From Argopecten irradians (lineage: Eukaryota > Mollusca > Bivalvia > Pectinida > Pectinidae): a stretch of 64,000 nucleotides of DNA. The position numbers were made by a program, and so were the translations under genes. Below the pieces are notes generated by a model, which ran no database searches, had not been told where the DNA came from, and saw only the letters and a list, made by a program, of their open reading frames with translations. Shown here piece by piece: positions 21,681-52,093 of the stretch. Each line of letters begins with the position of its first letter. Within the stretch, counting starts at the first letter, position 1. The stretch covers positions 34,676,909-34,740,908 of the forward strand of contig NC_091147.1 in NCBI RefSeq assembly GCF_041381155.1, in the 5' to 3' direction.

Positions 21681-21937
21681 ATGATGAATGCGCCATCTTC
21701 CAGCAACGGAGGGTTAAAACTGGAAAATGGAACTAAACTCAGATTTATTATGTAATATTTTCATTTCGCCAATCAGCAGTGTGTATCCTTCCGAAACAAA
21801 TGTTAATTTGGTAAGGATAAAACAGTTGTCATTATTTCAGAGAGACTGCAAAGCAGACGCACGACTCTGTCCGTTTCAAATAATTCTGCCTCATTTCTGA
21901 ATCACTGATATCATTGCGCATTTGAAGTTTTATGTGC

Positions 21938-22400
21938 CGTAATTTTCATACTCACGAATCAAGAAGAACTTGAAATATGTTATTCACCATCAAAAGTTAC
22001 TAACATTTTAAGAATTATAATACTTTCAATGCAAAGTTGGGTTTTTTCAAGCACAAATAAGAGCTGAAAATGATTTTTTACGTTACTGCCAAAAATTATG
22101 ATGTTTACATGTACATAATTATGGTCGGACCGGGAAACCAAATTGTGGTCTACAATTTTATTTCACATTTTTACAGTGTTATAGTAATTGCAAAGTAATT
22201 TCTACAGTTATGTTTCCATCTCAACATATATAAGGTACATTTTCCAGTGCATAATGTCTGTATCGTAACTAACGTTTATGATATATCATACACGTTTTCT
22301 GACCATTTGAATGATTTTCACAACTTTATTCAATAACCCTTATGGTATTAATAGATAACTGAAGAAAAAATAACATATCAAAATTTTCGCCCATTTACGG
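21938..22400 (-). repeat. 450-bp interspersed family (copy 4, reverse)
   Basis: Reverse-complement match to 4130-4600: TTTTCATACTCACGAATCAA at the left, AAGCACAAATAAGAGCTGAA, TGTTTCCATCTCAACATA and an ACTGAAGAAAAAA end. Confidence 0.75.
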
Positions 22401-22651
22401 CACATATAACTTTAATGATAAATAGTTGAAGTAATTCTCGGAGACCAAAGTATTGCATGTTGCATTTTTGGATTTTGGGATTTTTAGGATACTTTTTGTC
22501 ATTTATACGGCATGCTGTATACTGTAAACTATAGGAAATTAAAAATAAATACATTATTTATAGCTTATCATTTAACTTAATGTAAAAGGATTTTAACCTA
22601 CGCTGATCCCAGAGAGATTCAAGTTTGAATGAGACCTTGTCATAGGGACAA

Positions 22652-22978
22652 CCATCCTAAATACTCCAGGGGTTCCGATCACTTACAATATCTACACCCC
22701 TGGACTATTTCATTGTAAAACTGGAGGCAACAGAACAGAACAGAACAGGTAATTTAGTCCTTTGATGTACATCAAAAGAGCCGTATAAAGGAACACTGTG
22801 GTCGACTGTGTGGCTTTGAAGTTGGACATCGCTCTCCCTGTAGTCTTCAAAGGAAATTTTGCTGGCTTGTGATTGGATCAGATTTTTTCCTCTGAGCCGC
22901 CATCATTTTCACTACGAGATAGTTCAGGGGTGTAAAGATTGTATGTGATCGGAAGGAACCCCTGGAGTATCGAGGAAG
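22652..22978. mobile_element. MITE, TCGATACTCCAGGGG family, full copy
   Basis: Inverted ends ATCCTAAATACTCCAGGGGT and ACCCCTGGAGTATCGAGG enclose about 290 bases with a second inverted pair, ACACCCCTGGACTAT and ATAGTTCAGGGGTGT. No frame. Confidence 0.75.
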
Positions 22979-22989
22979 AGGGACAACAA

Positions 22990-23920
22990 TGTCTTGTTGT
23001 TCAAAGAATTATTAGCTTAATTACTTGATTAGTGAAATTTTCATTTCTCAATTGCTGCAAAACATGTAATTATATCTCCACTAATCTTCACTAAAAGAGT
23101 AAGTAGGCAAAGAATTTAGAATTTTCAAGAATCTTGTAAAGTTTTGTAAAGTCAGTATTACAAGAAATAATTTTATCTTGATTTGAAAACTATCTTTTGA
23201 GTAAGCTAATCACCCTTTTTCATCACTGGGGCGGATAGAACGGCAGTGGTAGTAACCAATGGATTATCAAGGATGAATACTATATTTAGAGAATATTGTA
23301 GACACAGTGACACTTTCAAAACGAAAAAGTCATTTACCATACAGAAAGATAGAGAAGATCAGTGATTCCAAACTCGATCAGATACAAATGGAAGTGCACA
23401 ATCATCAGAAGCCACTTCAAATGGCATGATAAAGTTCAGCCAAAGACTAAAAGTATGATATGGGCAAAGAAAACGCACACATAGAAATATAAATTAATCT
23501 ATCCATAGACTGGAAATTTCATTTCTACAGAAACCATAAGCTCATTAATGTCATTCCTAGTTCTGAAAAACAAACAATAAAAACATTTTATTTTTTAGAA
23601 AATTCAAAGTATTTTTATTCCATCACACACAAAAAAAAAGTAATGTTTGTATATACATATGTGTAAACACCTCAAACACAAACATTGTTAAATATCACAT
23701 GTTCTTTGTCTAACAGAACAATTAATCAATAATTAAAGTATAAGAAAGTATTCACCCAACTGTAACATTACTCAATTATAGAGAAATTTTGCTGGGTACA
23801 TTAATTACTTTTCTTCTTTTTGGAACTAAGCTGCCAAGATACATGTTATATGTACTTAATTGTCTTGTAAGAATCTTGTAACAAGAATCGCATTCACCTG
23901 TTCATATATCACATTAAGGC
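22990..23920. other. Intergenic, nothing recognised
   Basis: AT-rich sequence with no supported gene or repeat family. Confidence 0.4.
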
Positions 23921-23924
23921 AAGC

Positions 23925-24130
23925 ATTTTTTTTCAAAATAACAAACTTGCCAATCACTATTTTTCTCAAAATAACGAAATTTGCCAATCACTATTTTTCT
24001 CAAAATAACGAAAATTTGCCAATCATTAATTTTCTAAAAATAACAAAACTTGCTAATCACTAATTTTGTCAAAATAACGAAACTTGCCATTCACTAATTT
24101 TCTCAAAATAACAAAACTTGCCAATCACAA
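23925..24130. repeat. 34-bp minisatellite, about six units
   Basis: Units of CAAAATAACGAAACTTGCCA plus ATCACTATTTTTCT repeat with small changes. The overlapping frames read LPITIFLKITK repeats and are artefacts. Confidence 0.85.
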
Positions 24131-26130
24131 TTCTCATCTGCACAATTCTTTTAACTACAATTTGTTCAACTCACTTAAACACATCCAAAACATAAGTCCT
24201 ACATCAAATTATAGAAATCTCTCGCACTTCTTTTATAATTCTTACATATTACTGATTTACTGCAGACTTCCAACAGTGACGTTATCATCATCAAATCACA
24301 GTAGCCTGTACACTACTAGGGGGTGGTTGAGGTTGAGTTTTGAAAGTTACACTCAGTAGGGACTTCTGAGCAAAGCCATTATTATATAATAACATTAAAT
24401 CTACTCTACTTTTTCTACGTATTCTTCTTAAAATTGGATTATTTTTGGAATGCCTAATTGAGCAAATCTTAATTACCCTCATGTGTTGTACACTTTTCAA
24501 AAGTTTTAAAGTCAAGAATTTTCAATTCAAGACCACTATGACTCATCCTGTATTTTTATAATTAATTAAATTTTGTGTTTCTTACTTGGTTTAATGGTCC
24601 CATCCATTCTCTATATGAGAGAACAGATATATCTACATCTAGATATTTGAATAAAATGTATCTACTTACAACTAAGTAAATATGGAAAACACAACATGAC
24701 AATATGTAAGTCTCAAATCATGATCATGTACACTAGTACTTATTAAAATTAAGAGAAATCAAAGAAAAATCAGGTATTATTCTGTATCATTTTAAAAATA
24801 GTTACTGTTACATTATACTAAAATATAGTCACAATAATTTGTTTAAAAGTACCTTACAAGTACTTTTGAAAATCATAACAATTTTTTATCTGTAACATGT
24901 GTCTGTTCACTCATAGACATAATTATATTTATATGTAGGCAACGCCGGCAGAGTACAGCATGTTACACTAAATCTGGCAATGCTGCCATGTAGACAGCAA
25001 ACTATTTGCACTATGAGTATAAAAAAACATTGTTCTAATCTCTATTTGGTATGAAATATCCACACTCTTATGTCAAACCACAAATACAGAAATAACTAGA
25101 AGTGTCAACCAATGGCAGCTGGTGAGTACCAGAGAGCCCTTTCTTGTGTTAAACTTTGATGTTTTATGTGGTATTTCAACGCTTGTCTTTGCTGGAATAA
25201 ATTCCTTCCCACCTGCATAAACAATAGGGTACATGTGCATTAAATTTCTAATATATTAACCCTAAGAAACTGAGGTATTTTTCTAACAATCGAATTACAT
25301 AATAAATTGAAATTCTTTGATACTGAAGTTTGCTGAATTTGTCAAGAGCTTACAAGCCAAATAAAGGTAGGAGTTTGCCATTGGATGTATCAAGTTTACA
25401 CAGCAGCAAGAATTTGCTTTAGTAGTATTTGGAGCAGGCTTAAACGTCAATTGTTTACGGTTAAGTGAATGACGATGCACAATAGAAATGGACCAGAATA
25501 TATGTCATCTGAGAGGAAAATTGACCTAAAACTGCTTAACACTATAAACATGGTCTCTGATGTGTAAATATGTCAGAAACTGTTTAAAGGTAACTCAAAA
25601 CCCCATCTTAATCCAGAAAATAATAAATGTAGTTTAATATGATACACACTTGCTTCCACTTAATGTCTCATTTTGAAGTGCAAATTTTATTAACTAAAAA
25701 TATTGTGCATAGATTCAAAGACTTTTTGTCCGAAACAGCTATTCATCTTGTATTTACATTACATATGTAAGTGTTATGTACAATGCAAAGATTGCCTTAA
25801 TACCATTATATAATAATAAATCAAATTACCGCAATGGACATTACAGGATTGTCAAAGATGTAAAAATAAAATCCACAAGATTAAACCATCAATATCTAGT
25901 CTATTGTACAAATTTAACATACTCCCATACCCAGTCTAGAATATACATATTACCTGGTCAAAATATATAAGACTTAATGACTTTCAGAAAAGATATTTTT
26001 CATCTAGAAGTCTACCTGTTACAAGCAATCAGTTGAAGCTCATTTTGAACAGCTTTGGCCATATAACCACTTGGTACTTGACAGTTCATGTATTTGTTAT
26101 CTTGTCAATGTCATTGGTTTTCCACTAAAA
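24131..26130. other. Intergenic 3' flank of PCCA, nothing recognised
   Basis: Two kilobases of AT-rich sequence with no exon, RNA gene or known repeat that I can support. Confidence 0.4.
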
Positions 26131-26136
26131 CAATAC

Positions 26137-26508
26137 TTAAAGATGCTCCACCGCCGACAGAGCATAAATGGTATTCTTCATTTGAACAATAATTGGTGTT
26201 TAATCTTGTATATACAAATGTATATGTTTAATTAACACAAAAAATAATATAAAATATTTCTTTTGCCTTTGGTGCATGCGCAATCAATACTTCATTCCAT
26301 ATAGAATATAGTGCGACAGAATTTTTTCGGGATGCAAATAATTATTTTTTATATTTTCAACTTGAAGTATAATTAGAACTTCAAACTTTTCAATGGTGGT
26401 ATTGGTGTGAAGTAAGTAACTTTTGTAACCGAAAAAAAAATATCAAATCGTTTGATCCCGTTTTTGATAGTGAAAAAACACCATTTGTCAGCGGTGGAAC
26501 ATCTTTGA
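26137..26508 (-). mobile_element. GATGCTCCACCGC-family element, full copy
   Basis: TTAAAGATGCTCCACCGCCG to CAGCGGTGGAACATCTTTGA, interior in the opposite orientation to the 386-760 copy (AACAATAATTGGTG near the left, ATGGAATG block reversed). Confidence 0.8.
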
Positions 26509-26509
26509 G

Positions 26510-26800
26510 CATTGATGTCACTTTTTTTAATTTAAGCATTGATGTCACTTTTTTTAATTTCATCTGGGTATGAAAGAAAAGTTGTTTGTAAACTGTGTGA
26601 ATCTGCATAGCAGATTCTCACCAAATATTTATAACAAAATCTATTTCATAACCTTATGAAATTAAAAATGAGTGACATCAATGCTTATAATTGCTAGACT
26701 ACTTAATAAAAGGGAATACATCTACATGTACAATTCCACTGATTTTCCAAGGGTCTCTATTGTGATGTCACAATAATGTTGGGATTTTGCCACATTCTAT
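26510..26800. mobile_element. Partial GCGGATTC-family MITE pieces
   Basis: GCATTGATGTCACTTTTTTT occurs twice in a row near 26511 and 26534, followed by the TTTGTAAACTGTGTGAATCT arm and the GAGTGACATCAATGC arm. These match the arms of the element at 10458-10754. Confidence 0.55.
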
Positions 26801-27092
26801 TTTTTTTGGCTTTTTTTGGGTTTTTTTCATAGTAGTAGGAAAAAAACAAATTTGGCCAATTAGAATGCAGGATTTAGTATGAAAACAGCGAAAAATTAAT
26901 TATTACCAGGTATACTCATTTCTAAAGGTACTGAAAATTTTGTTTCAATAAAACAATATTCAGCTCTTATTTCATCTTAAAAATATGTATATAAATCGCA
27001 TACAGATTTCACTGTGCATGTGTCCATACCAAATAAATAGATGATAATATACATGATTTTTTTTCCTTCCTGAGATGAATCATTTAGCACAG

Positions 27093-46895
<19,803 letters not shown>

Positions 46896-47685
46896 CTTGT
46901 TCGTCAGGAATGAATGAACTCGCTGGAGAATGAGATCAAATTTATTTTTATATTTTGTCGTTATATATTATTTTGAGTAAAATATTTGAGTATATATTCA
47001 TAATTGACAAAATTTGTCATAAAATAAAATAAAATTAAACAATGTAATTGGATTCTCGTTGAAAATTACAGGTACGAGATTATCTCATTACCATAATATC
47101 ACTGCATCTTTCTGTCATATGTATTTATGGCTCTACAGGACTTATATTTTCAAAGTGTTCTGCAGATGATACTGTTCAGTGAAGATATAGCGGGTCGCAG
47201 AACGGTCTTTGTATGAAAGCAAGGTATGACACGTAATTAATGTTTTTTGGCAATGTGAAAGTGGAATCACCGGAAAATGTCGGCCATATTGACAAAGGTT
47301 AAAATTTCCTGCAATAGACAAAACACACTATTTCAGCAGCAGATCGTGTGGTTGTGATGCTTTGATTTATTATCATTGCTTTGGCAACATTTTTGTAAGA
47401 TATAGCCACAAGCGCAACTATTTTGCAAACGTCGGACATGACTCATAATGTCATCGATTGCGCAAATAGTTTGCTGTCTGAGAAGAGCTTATCTTGATCA
47501 TGACGGGATGTTTATTGTCAGTTGCCGATTGCATGACGAATGAATTTTGACACTTCAAGTGTCTTTACAGTTTGCTGTTTGTAAGAAAAATAATCGTTTA
47601 TGTCAATGGTTCCTGGATCTGAGGAAATTAATATTTTTCTTTCCTTCTCTTCCATGCTTTTCACGTATGATTGGTGACCAGGTAG

Positions 47686-47756
47686 CTCAATCTGTAGACA
47701 ATCCGGCTAGTGTTCAGGTGTCCTGAGTTCGAGCCCTGGTTACATTTTCTCATACC
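47686..47756 (+). mobile_element. tRNA-like SINE head or tRNA pseudogene
   Basis: GACCAGG and CCTGGTT form a 7-bp acceptor-like stem (one G-T). The A box TAGCTCAATCTGTAG and B box GAGTTCGAGCC are recognisable, but D, anticodon and T stems are poor. Followed by TACATTTTCTC, as in the next entry, which suggests a shared SINE. Confidence 0.5.
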
Positions 47757-47916
47757 TTGTTATATATTCATTGGCAAGCTTGCCAACCCCTGTTTTAGGC
47801 ATTGAATGTGTACACTTAGCAGCGGATATGCAAACTTGTGAATTGTGTCTTGGGGGCTTATTAAACGCACAGAGGAAAAAATATATAGTGAAACTGGACT
47901 GGGACGATCATCATTG

Positions 47917-47997
47917 ACCAACCTGCAGATAGAGCAATGGATATAACATCCAACTAGTGCTAGGAGGTCCAGGGTTCGAACCCCAGTCTGGTTGCTA
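47917..47997 (+). mobile_element. tRNA-like SINE head or tRNA pseudogene
   Basis: CAACC and GGTTG pair at the ends. TAGAGCAATGGATA is A-box-like and GGGTTCGAACCCC is a very good B box. The sequence TACATTTTCTC follows, as after 47756. It is more tRNA-like than its neighbour, but the anticodon arm does not fold. Confidence 0.5.
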
Positions 47998-48252
47998 CAT
48001 TTTCTCCTCTCCTAGCTGTTACACATGTGTATTTGCCATAGGCCTATATCTTATAGACAAGTGGAGTGTGTTTTCCCAGAAAGTTCACGGTTCATTATAT
48101 ATCATATCTTGATACACAAAAAGTAATTCAAATAATGCCTGCAGAAGGATTAATGTATGAATCGCTTTGTACGTAAATTTAACATTATTGTCATTTGTAT
48201 AAAACTTTGAAATTGTGAGTAAAATGACATTTGAACATTTACACTACATTTA

Positions 48253-48715
48253 TAGATGCTCCACCCAGGGATCAATCTAGGTTTTAGAGCAAACCACCCT
48301 TTTTCAAAATAGGGGAAAAGTTTGGCGAAAGATAGGGGAATTTGAATCTTCTTATTTTGGTCCTAAATTTTATTCATTCTGACGAAGAATATGCATATCA
48401 TAAAATATGCAGTAGCTGTATGATAAATATAAAGATATGTGCAAACAAACGTCTAAAAAAATCAATAAAAAATAAAACACAGGGGAAATTGTGTTACAAA
48501 ACTGGTAATCTTTTAGCTTTAAATTGGGAATTTTTAAATCTTCAGGGGAATTTTAGGTCAGAGGGGATTTCATTCCTTTAGGGGAAATTTACCCATAAAT
48601 GGTAATAAATCAGAGCTAAATTGATCCCTGCCACCGCTGACAAATAGTGTTTTTTCTCTATCAAAAACAGTAGCAGACGATTTAGTATTTTTCTTCAGTT
48701 ATAAAAGTTACTTAC
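48253..48715 (+). mobile_element. GATGCTCCACCGC-family element interrupted by another MITE
   Basis: Left end AGATGCTCCACC at 48254-48265, continuing after the insert as CCACCGCTGACAAATAGTG and GTAGCAGACGATTTAGTATT. It is then cut off by a CAGGGGTTTC element at 48717. Confidence 0.7.
48266..48630. mobile_element. Nested 365-bp MITE with CAGGGATCAAT ends and 5-bp TSD
   Basis: Inverted ends CAGGGATCAATCTAG and, reversed, CAGGGATCAATTTAG, flanked by CCACC on both sides. Removing the insert restores the host element's end exactly. No frame of note. Confidence 0.8.
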
Positions 48716-48716
48716 T

Positions 48717-48790
48717 CAGGGGTTTCATTATCTTTCAAGAGAGGCTGTACAATTGCAATTTCAGGGGGTACTTTTCTGTACTCCAGCAAT
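48717..48790. mobile_element. Left part of a CAGGGGTTTC-family element
   Basis: CAGGGGTTTCATTATCTTTC and GTACAATTGCAATTTCAGGG match 39124 onward. A stretch like its interior (CTCTGTATGCTATCTACTGT) reappears near 51226, so about 2.4 kb may have been inserted within this copy. Confidence 0.5.
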
Positions 48791-49025
48791 TTATGTAGGA
48801 TAATTTTCTTGTGAGTTCTGGACACACCACTTTTGAAAATGGTGAGTCCCAGACAAAATTAGTGAGTCCCAGACAAAAGTAATGAGTCCCAAAATATATG
48901 CGAATCCTCGTAATAGCACATTCCTGTATGATTTATTTCAATTATATTATTCAGTTAGGAAAATTTTTTTAAAATTATGACAACCTTTAAAATTACATAT
49001 CATCTTAACATTTCATATTTAATTA

Positions 49026-50324
49026 CAGAGGACTCCACATAATCGAATAACGGTTATTCGAATATTTCGGTTATTTGCATAAAATTCTGCGGTCCCGATT
49101 TTTTTCCTTCTTTATCTTTGTTTTTCAACTCCGTGTATTTGCATAGACTTTTACATGACCTCCGGTTATTTGAATAAAATATTTGGGAAATTCTAAAAAT
49201 ATAATCGAATATTTTTCAATTTTGCAATATATTTTTAGCGAAATTCGCCGATATATGTTTCAATTTTACTAGAAATCATCTTGGTAACAGATTAACGTTA
49301 AAGTATGGCTTGTTATTTTATGCATGAATCTGCAAAGGTATTCGACGCTGTTACGATTTACATCAGCAGCGGTTGATCATAACTTTAGTATATTCACTGG
49401 CTCAAACATCTAATTAAAGCATTTGCACTTTCAAATATGTTTATTTATTAACGTAACGTACCTTAGTTCGCGATCGGTTGGAGAAACCATGCTTCCTTAT
49501 AACAATCGCCATGCATGATCAGTAGTCTCGTTTCCTTTTCGTTCAACCAGAGTCTTGTTGACTACGACAGACATGTGCGTATCAAGCGTCTCGTTGAACG
49601 AGACATAAAAGCATGCAAAGTCGGCGTGCAATGACTACCGCAAGTTTCGTACAGTATGTAAGCTTAGGATAAAAAAAGATACTTGCTACGTTGTTTCATT
49701 GCTACTTGAATATGCATTAATTTCTGAAATGTTATCAAGCTATTCGCCGTATAGATCAACAAACAGGGAGAATTCTCAAAAACACATTTAGGTCGAGTGA
49801 ACGCATGGCTTCATCACCTGCCGCCATTTTCGAATTCATATGGGGCCATTCATATGTGTAAAAACAACACTACTAGTTGATCGGCACTTTGAAGTTTAAT
49901 CACGATCGTAAGTTCATTTTGCCAGGCAAATGTACGTAAATTTGTTTATTATTTAGGTTCAGAATTGTAGACACAAATCCAATCCTGTTTTGTAGAATCT
50001 AATAGCATTTGATATCGATCGTTTAGCTGTTTCTCAAATATTCACGTGTCGATCTAACGTAAACAAGAATCTAATATTGGAAATTTTTTGTTATTAAACA
50101 ATTAAAATCTATCAACAACTTCGAAAATAATTACTTGTTGTTCGTTTTAAGTGTAAATAATTAACATATTTATCAAGTAAACGAAACGAAACCTATTTGC
50201 CTATTCACACATATGTGTGGGGTCAAACGGAGGTGCAAAATGTCATCTCCGCCTATTCGAATACTCCGGTTATTTGCATATTTTCTTCTGGAAAATGACC
50301 TATGCAAATAAGCGGAATCCTCTG
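49026..50324. mobile_element. pogo/Tigger-like non-autonomous element, 1.3 kb
   Basis: Ends CAGAGGACTCC and, reversed, CAGAGGATTCCGC, each flanked by TA. Subterminal CGGTTATTTGCATA and ATTCGAATA motifs repeat at both ends. No transposase frame, so it would depend on a helper. Superfamily inferred from the TA duplication and ends. Confidence 0.6.
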
Positions 50325-50329
50325 TATTT

Positions 50330-52070
50330 CATAAAAAAAATCAATCATTTATTTAAAATCTAACATGTTAACCAGTTACACAGTTACATTTAACATGTTG
50401 CTTATTTAGGTGGTGTGCTCCAACTTCAAAAGGGATAAAATATTTCATTGTAATATTATTTTTATAGCCAATCCTATCAATCTATATTAATTCTTCATTG
50501 TCATTCCATTAAAAAAATAGATATAGACTCAAAAGATTCATTACGTCAATTTTCAATAGAACATATTGAATTTATCATTTATTGTTAATATGTAATTTAG
50601 TATATATATACTACATATTGTTGTAAAAAATAGTTTTTAAATCGAAAGGTAATCTGTCTGACCAACGCAGAAATTACGGCAAATATATTCTGTATATTGT
50701 CAAAGAGGTTTGAAAAATGAAACATAATATACACTTAGTATGGATTCAAACAAAATGTTTAATTTACAACTGATAAATGACTGATCAAATAGCAAACGAA
50801 ACCGCAACACTAGACTAGCGCTGTCACTCACCGAGTACACAACATGCCAACCATACCAAGATGAAAGTGGGCCATGTGCCAAAAATATCCATTGAGTCAG
50901 ACCCAAGATATTGGACGTGAGGTGTTAATTAATTGGTAATTGCCATTCATGATCCAATTGTCATGCCTGGTTGGCTGTTTGCATTCGTACCCCGGTTAGT
51001 TTACCTGTGTTCTTGGCCAGCTGACTCGCCTGTTAAGGCCGCCATTTTTCGGATGCGTTCGATTGCAATTTTTTGGGTGCGTTGATTGCAAAGTTCCAAA
51101 AAATGAGGAACTTCGCAACTGAAATCGGGACGTGTCCACGCAGGCAAACTGTTATAAAATGATGCATCTCAAGTGAAATGGACACGTACAGGACACATTC
51201 TGACGTCCCCGTAAATAGCTGTACTCTCTGTATGCTATCTACTGTAAATTAATGGTCCATTTTCTGTCAGATCCATTACGTATACCAGTTTACTTTCAGT
51301 ACTGAGATTATCAATAAAGAAATCCAAAAAGGAATTGAAATATAATTAACAATTATCTGAATTTATATAGTAAACCTTCCTAAATGTTTTATGTATCAAA
51401 ATATTTCATATATAAATGAGATTTGTCAATCCGACATATGTCTCCTGAGTGAATTCATGTACTGTTGTTTCAGTCCTTCTTGGTCACAGAGCCAGTTACC
51501 TGTGTAACCTCATCTTAGGCCATCAATATATATTTCCTTTATTTTTTTATTTTTATGATTTTGTGATTTTGCAATGTAAAAATAAAAAGGACGCCCATTG
51601 TTAATGATAATGTACTCATTGCCAAACTTTTGTTTAAATTCTTACCCTATGGAACACACAAAGATGCATTTCCATAATTGAAACATTGCATGTATTTCTC
51701 AAGGAGATGATTCAGATAATATCATACAATAAATTTCAGCAATATAGCATGTATTGATGTTTTGAACATCAGTCGGTCGTTAGCATCGTTTGCCTAGGCC
51801 TTGGCTTCTCACAACTCTTAATTAATAATATAATACAGGAGACAGAATATATAGAAGAAATATAGTATACTGCAGGGGCACTGGCATGGGAGAAATAGAG
51901 CAGGGTGCTAAAAAAAATGGGGGGGGGGGGTGTTAACCCTGCAATCATTTTTACTACAAATACTCAGATTTAGATTACATTTGATAAAGATTAGAAATTT
52001 ACATTTATAAATTATTCTGTAAAACAAATTCTTCTGCTAATATTTATAGTTTAATATAGTGTAATTGTTT
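50330..52070. other. Intergenic upstream of USP9X coding exons
   Basis: No exon found. A non-coding 5' exon must lie here or further left, because the first coding exon begins with an acceptor. A G-run at 51917-51931 follows AGGGGCACTGGCATGGGAG. Confidence 0.4.
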
Positions 52071-52093
52071 TGCAGTCTACGACTTTGTAGACA

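Larger units (their letters stand above)
46896..48250. other. Intergenic between PCCA and the USP9X homologue (PCCA side)
   Basis: Immediately upstream of the PCCA start codon; the promoter must lie here, but no TATA box or CpG-rich block is clear. It may also hold the non-coding first exon of the USP9X gene, which I could not identify. Two tRNA-like repeats are listed separately. Confidence 0.4.
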
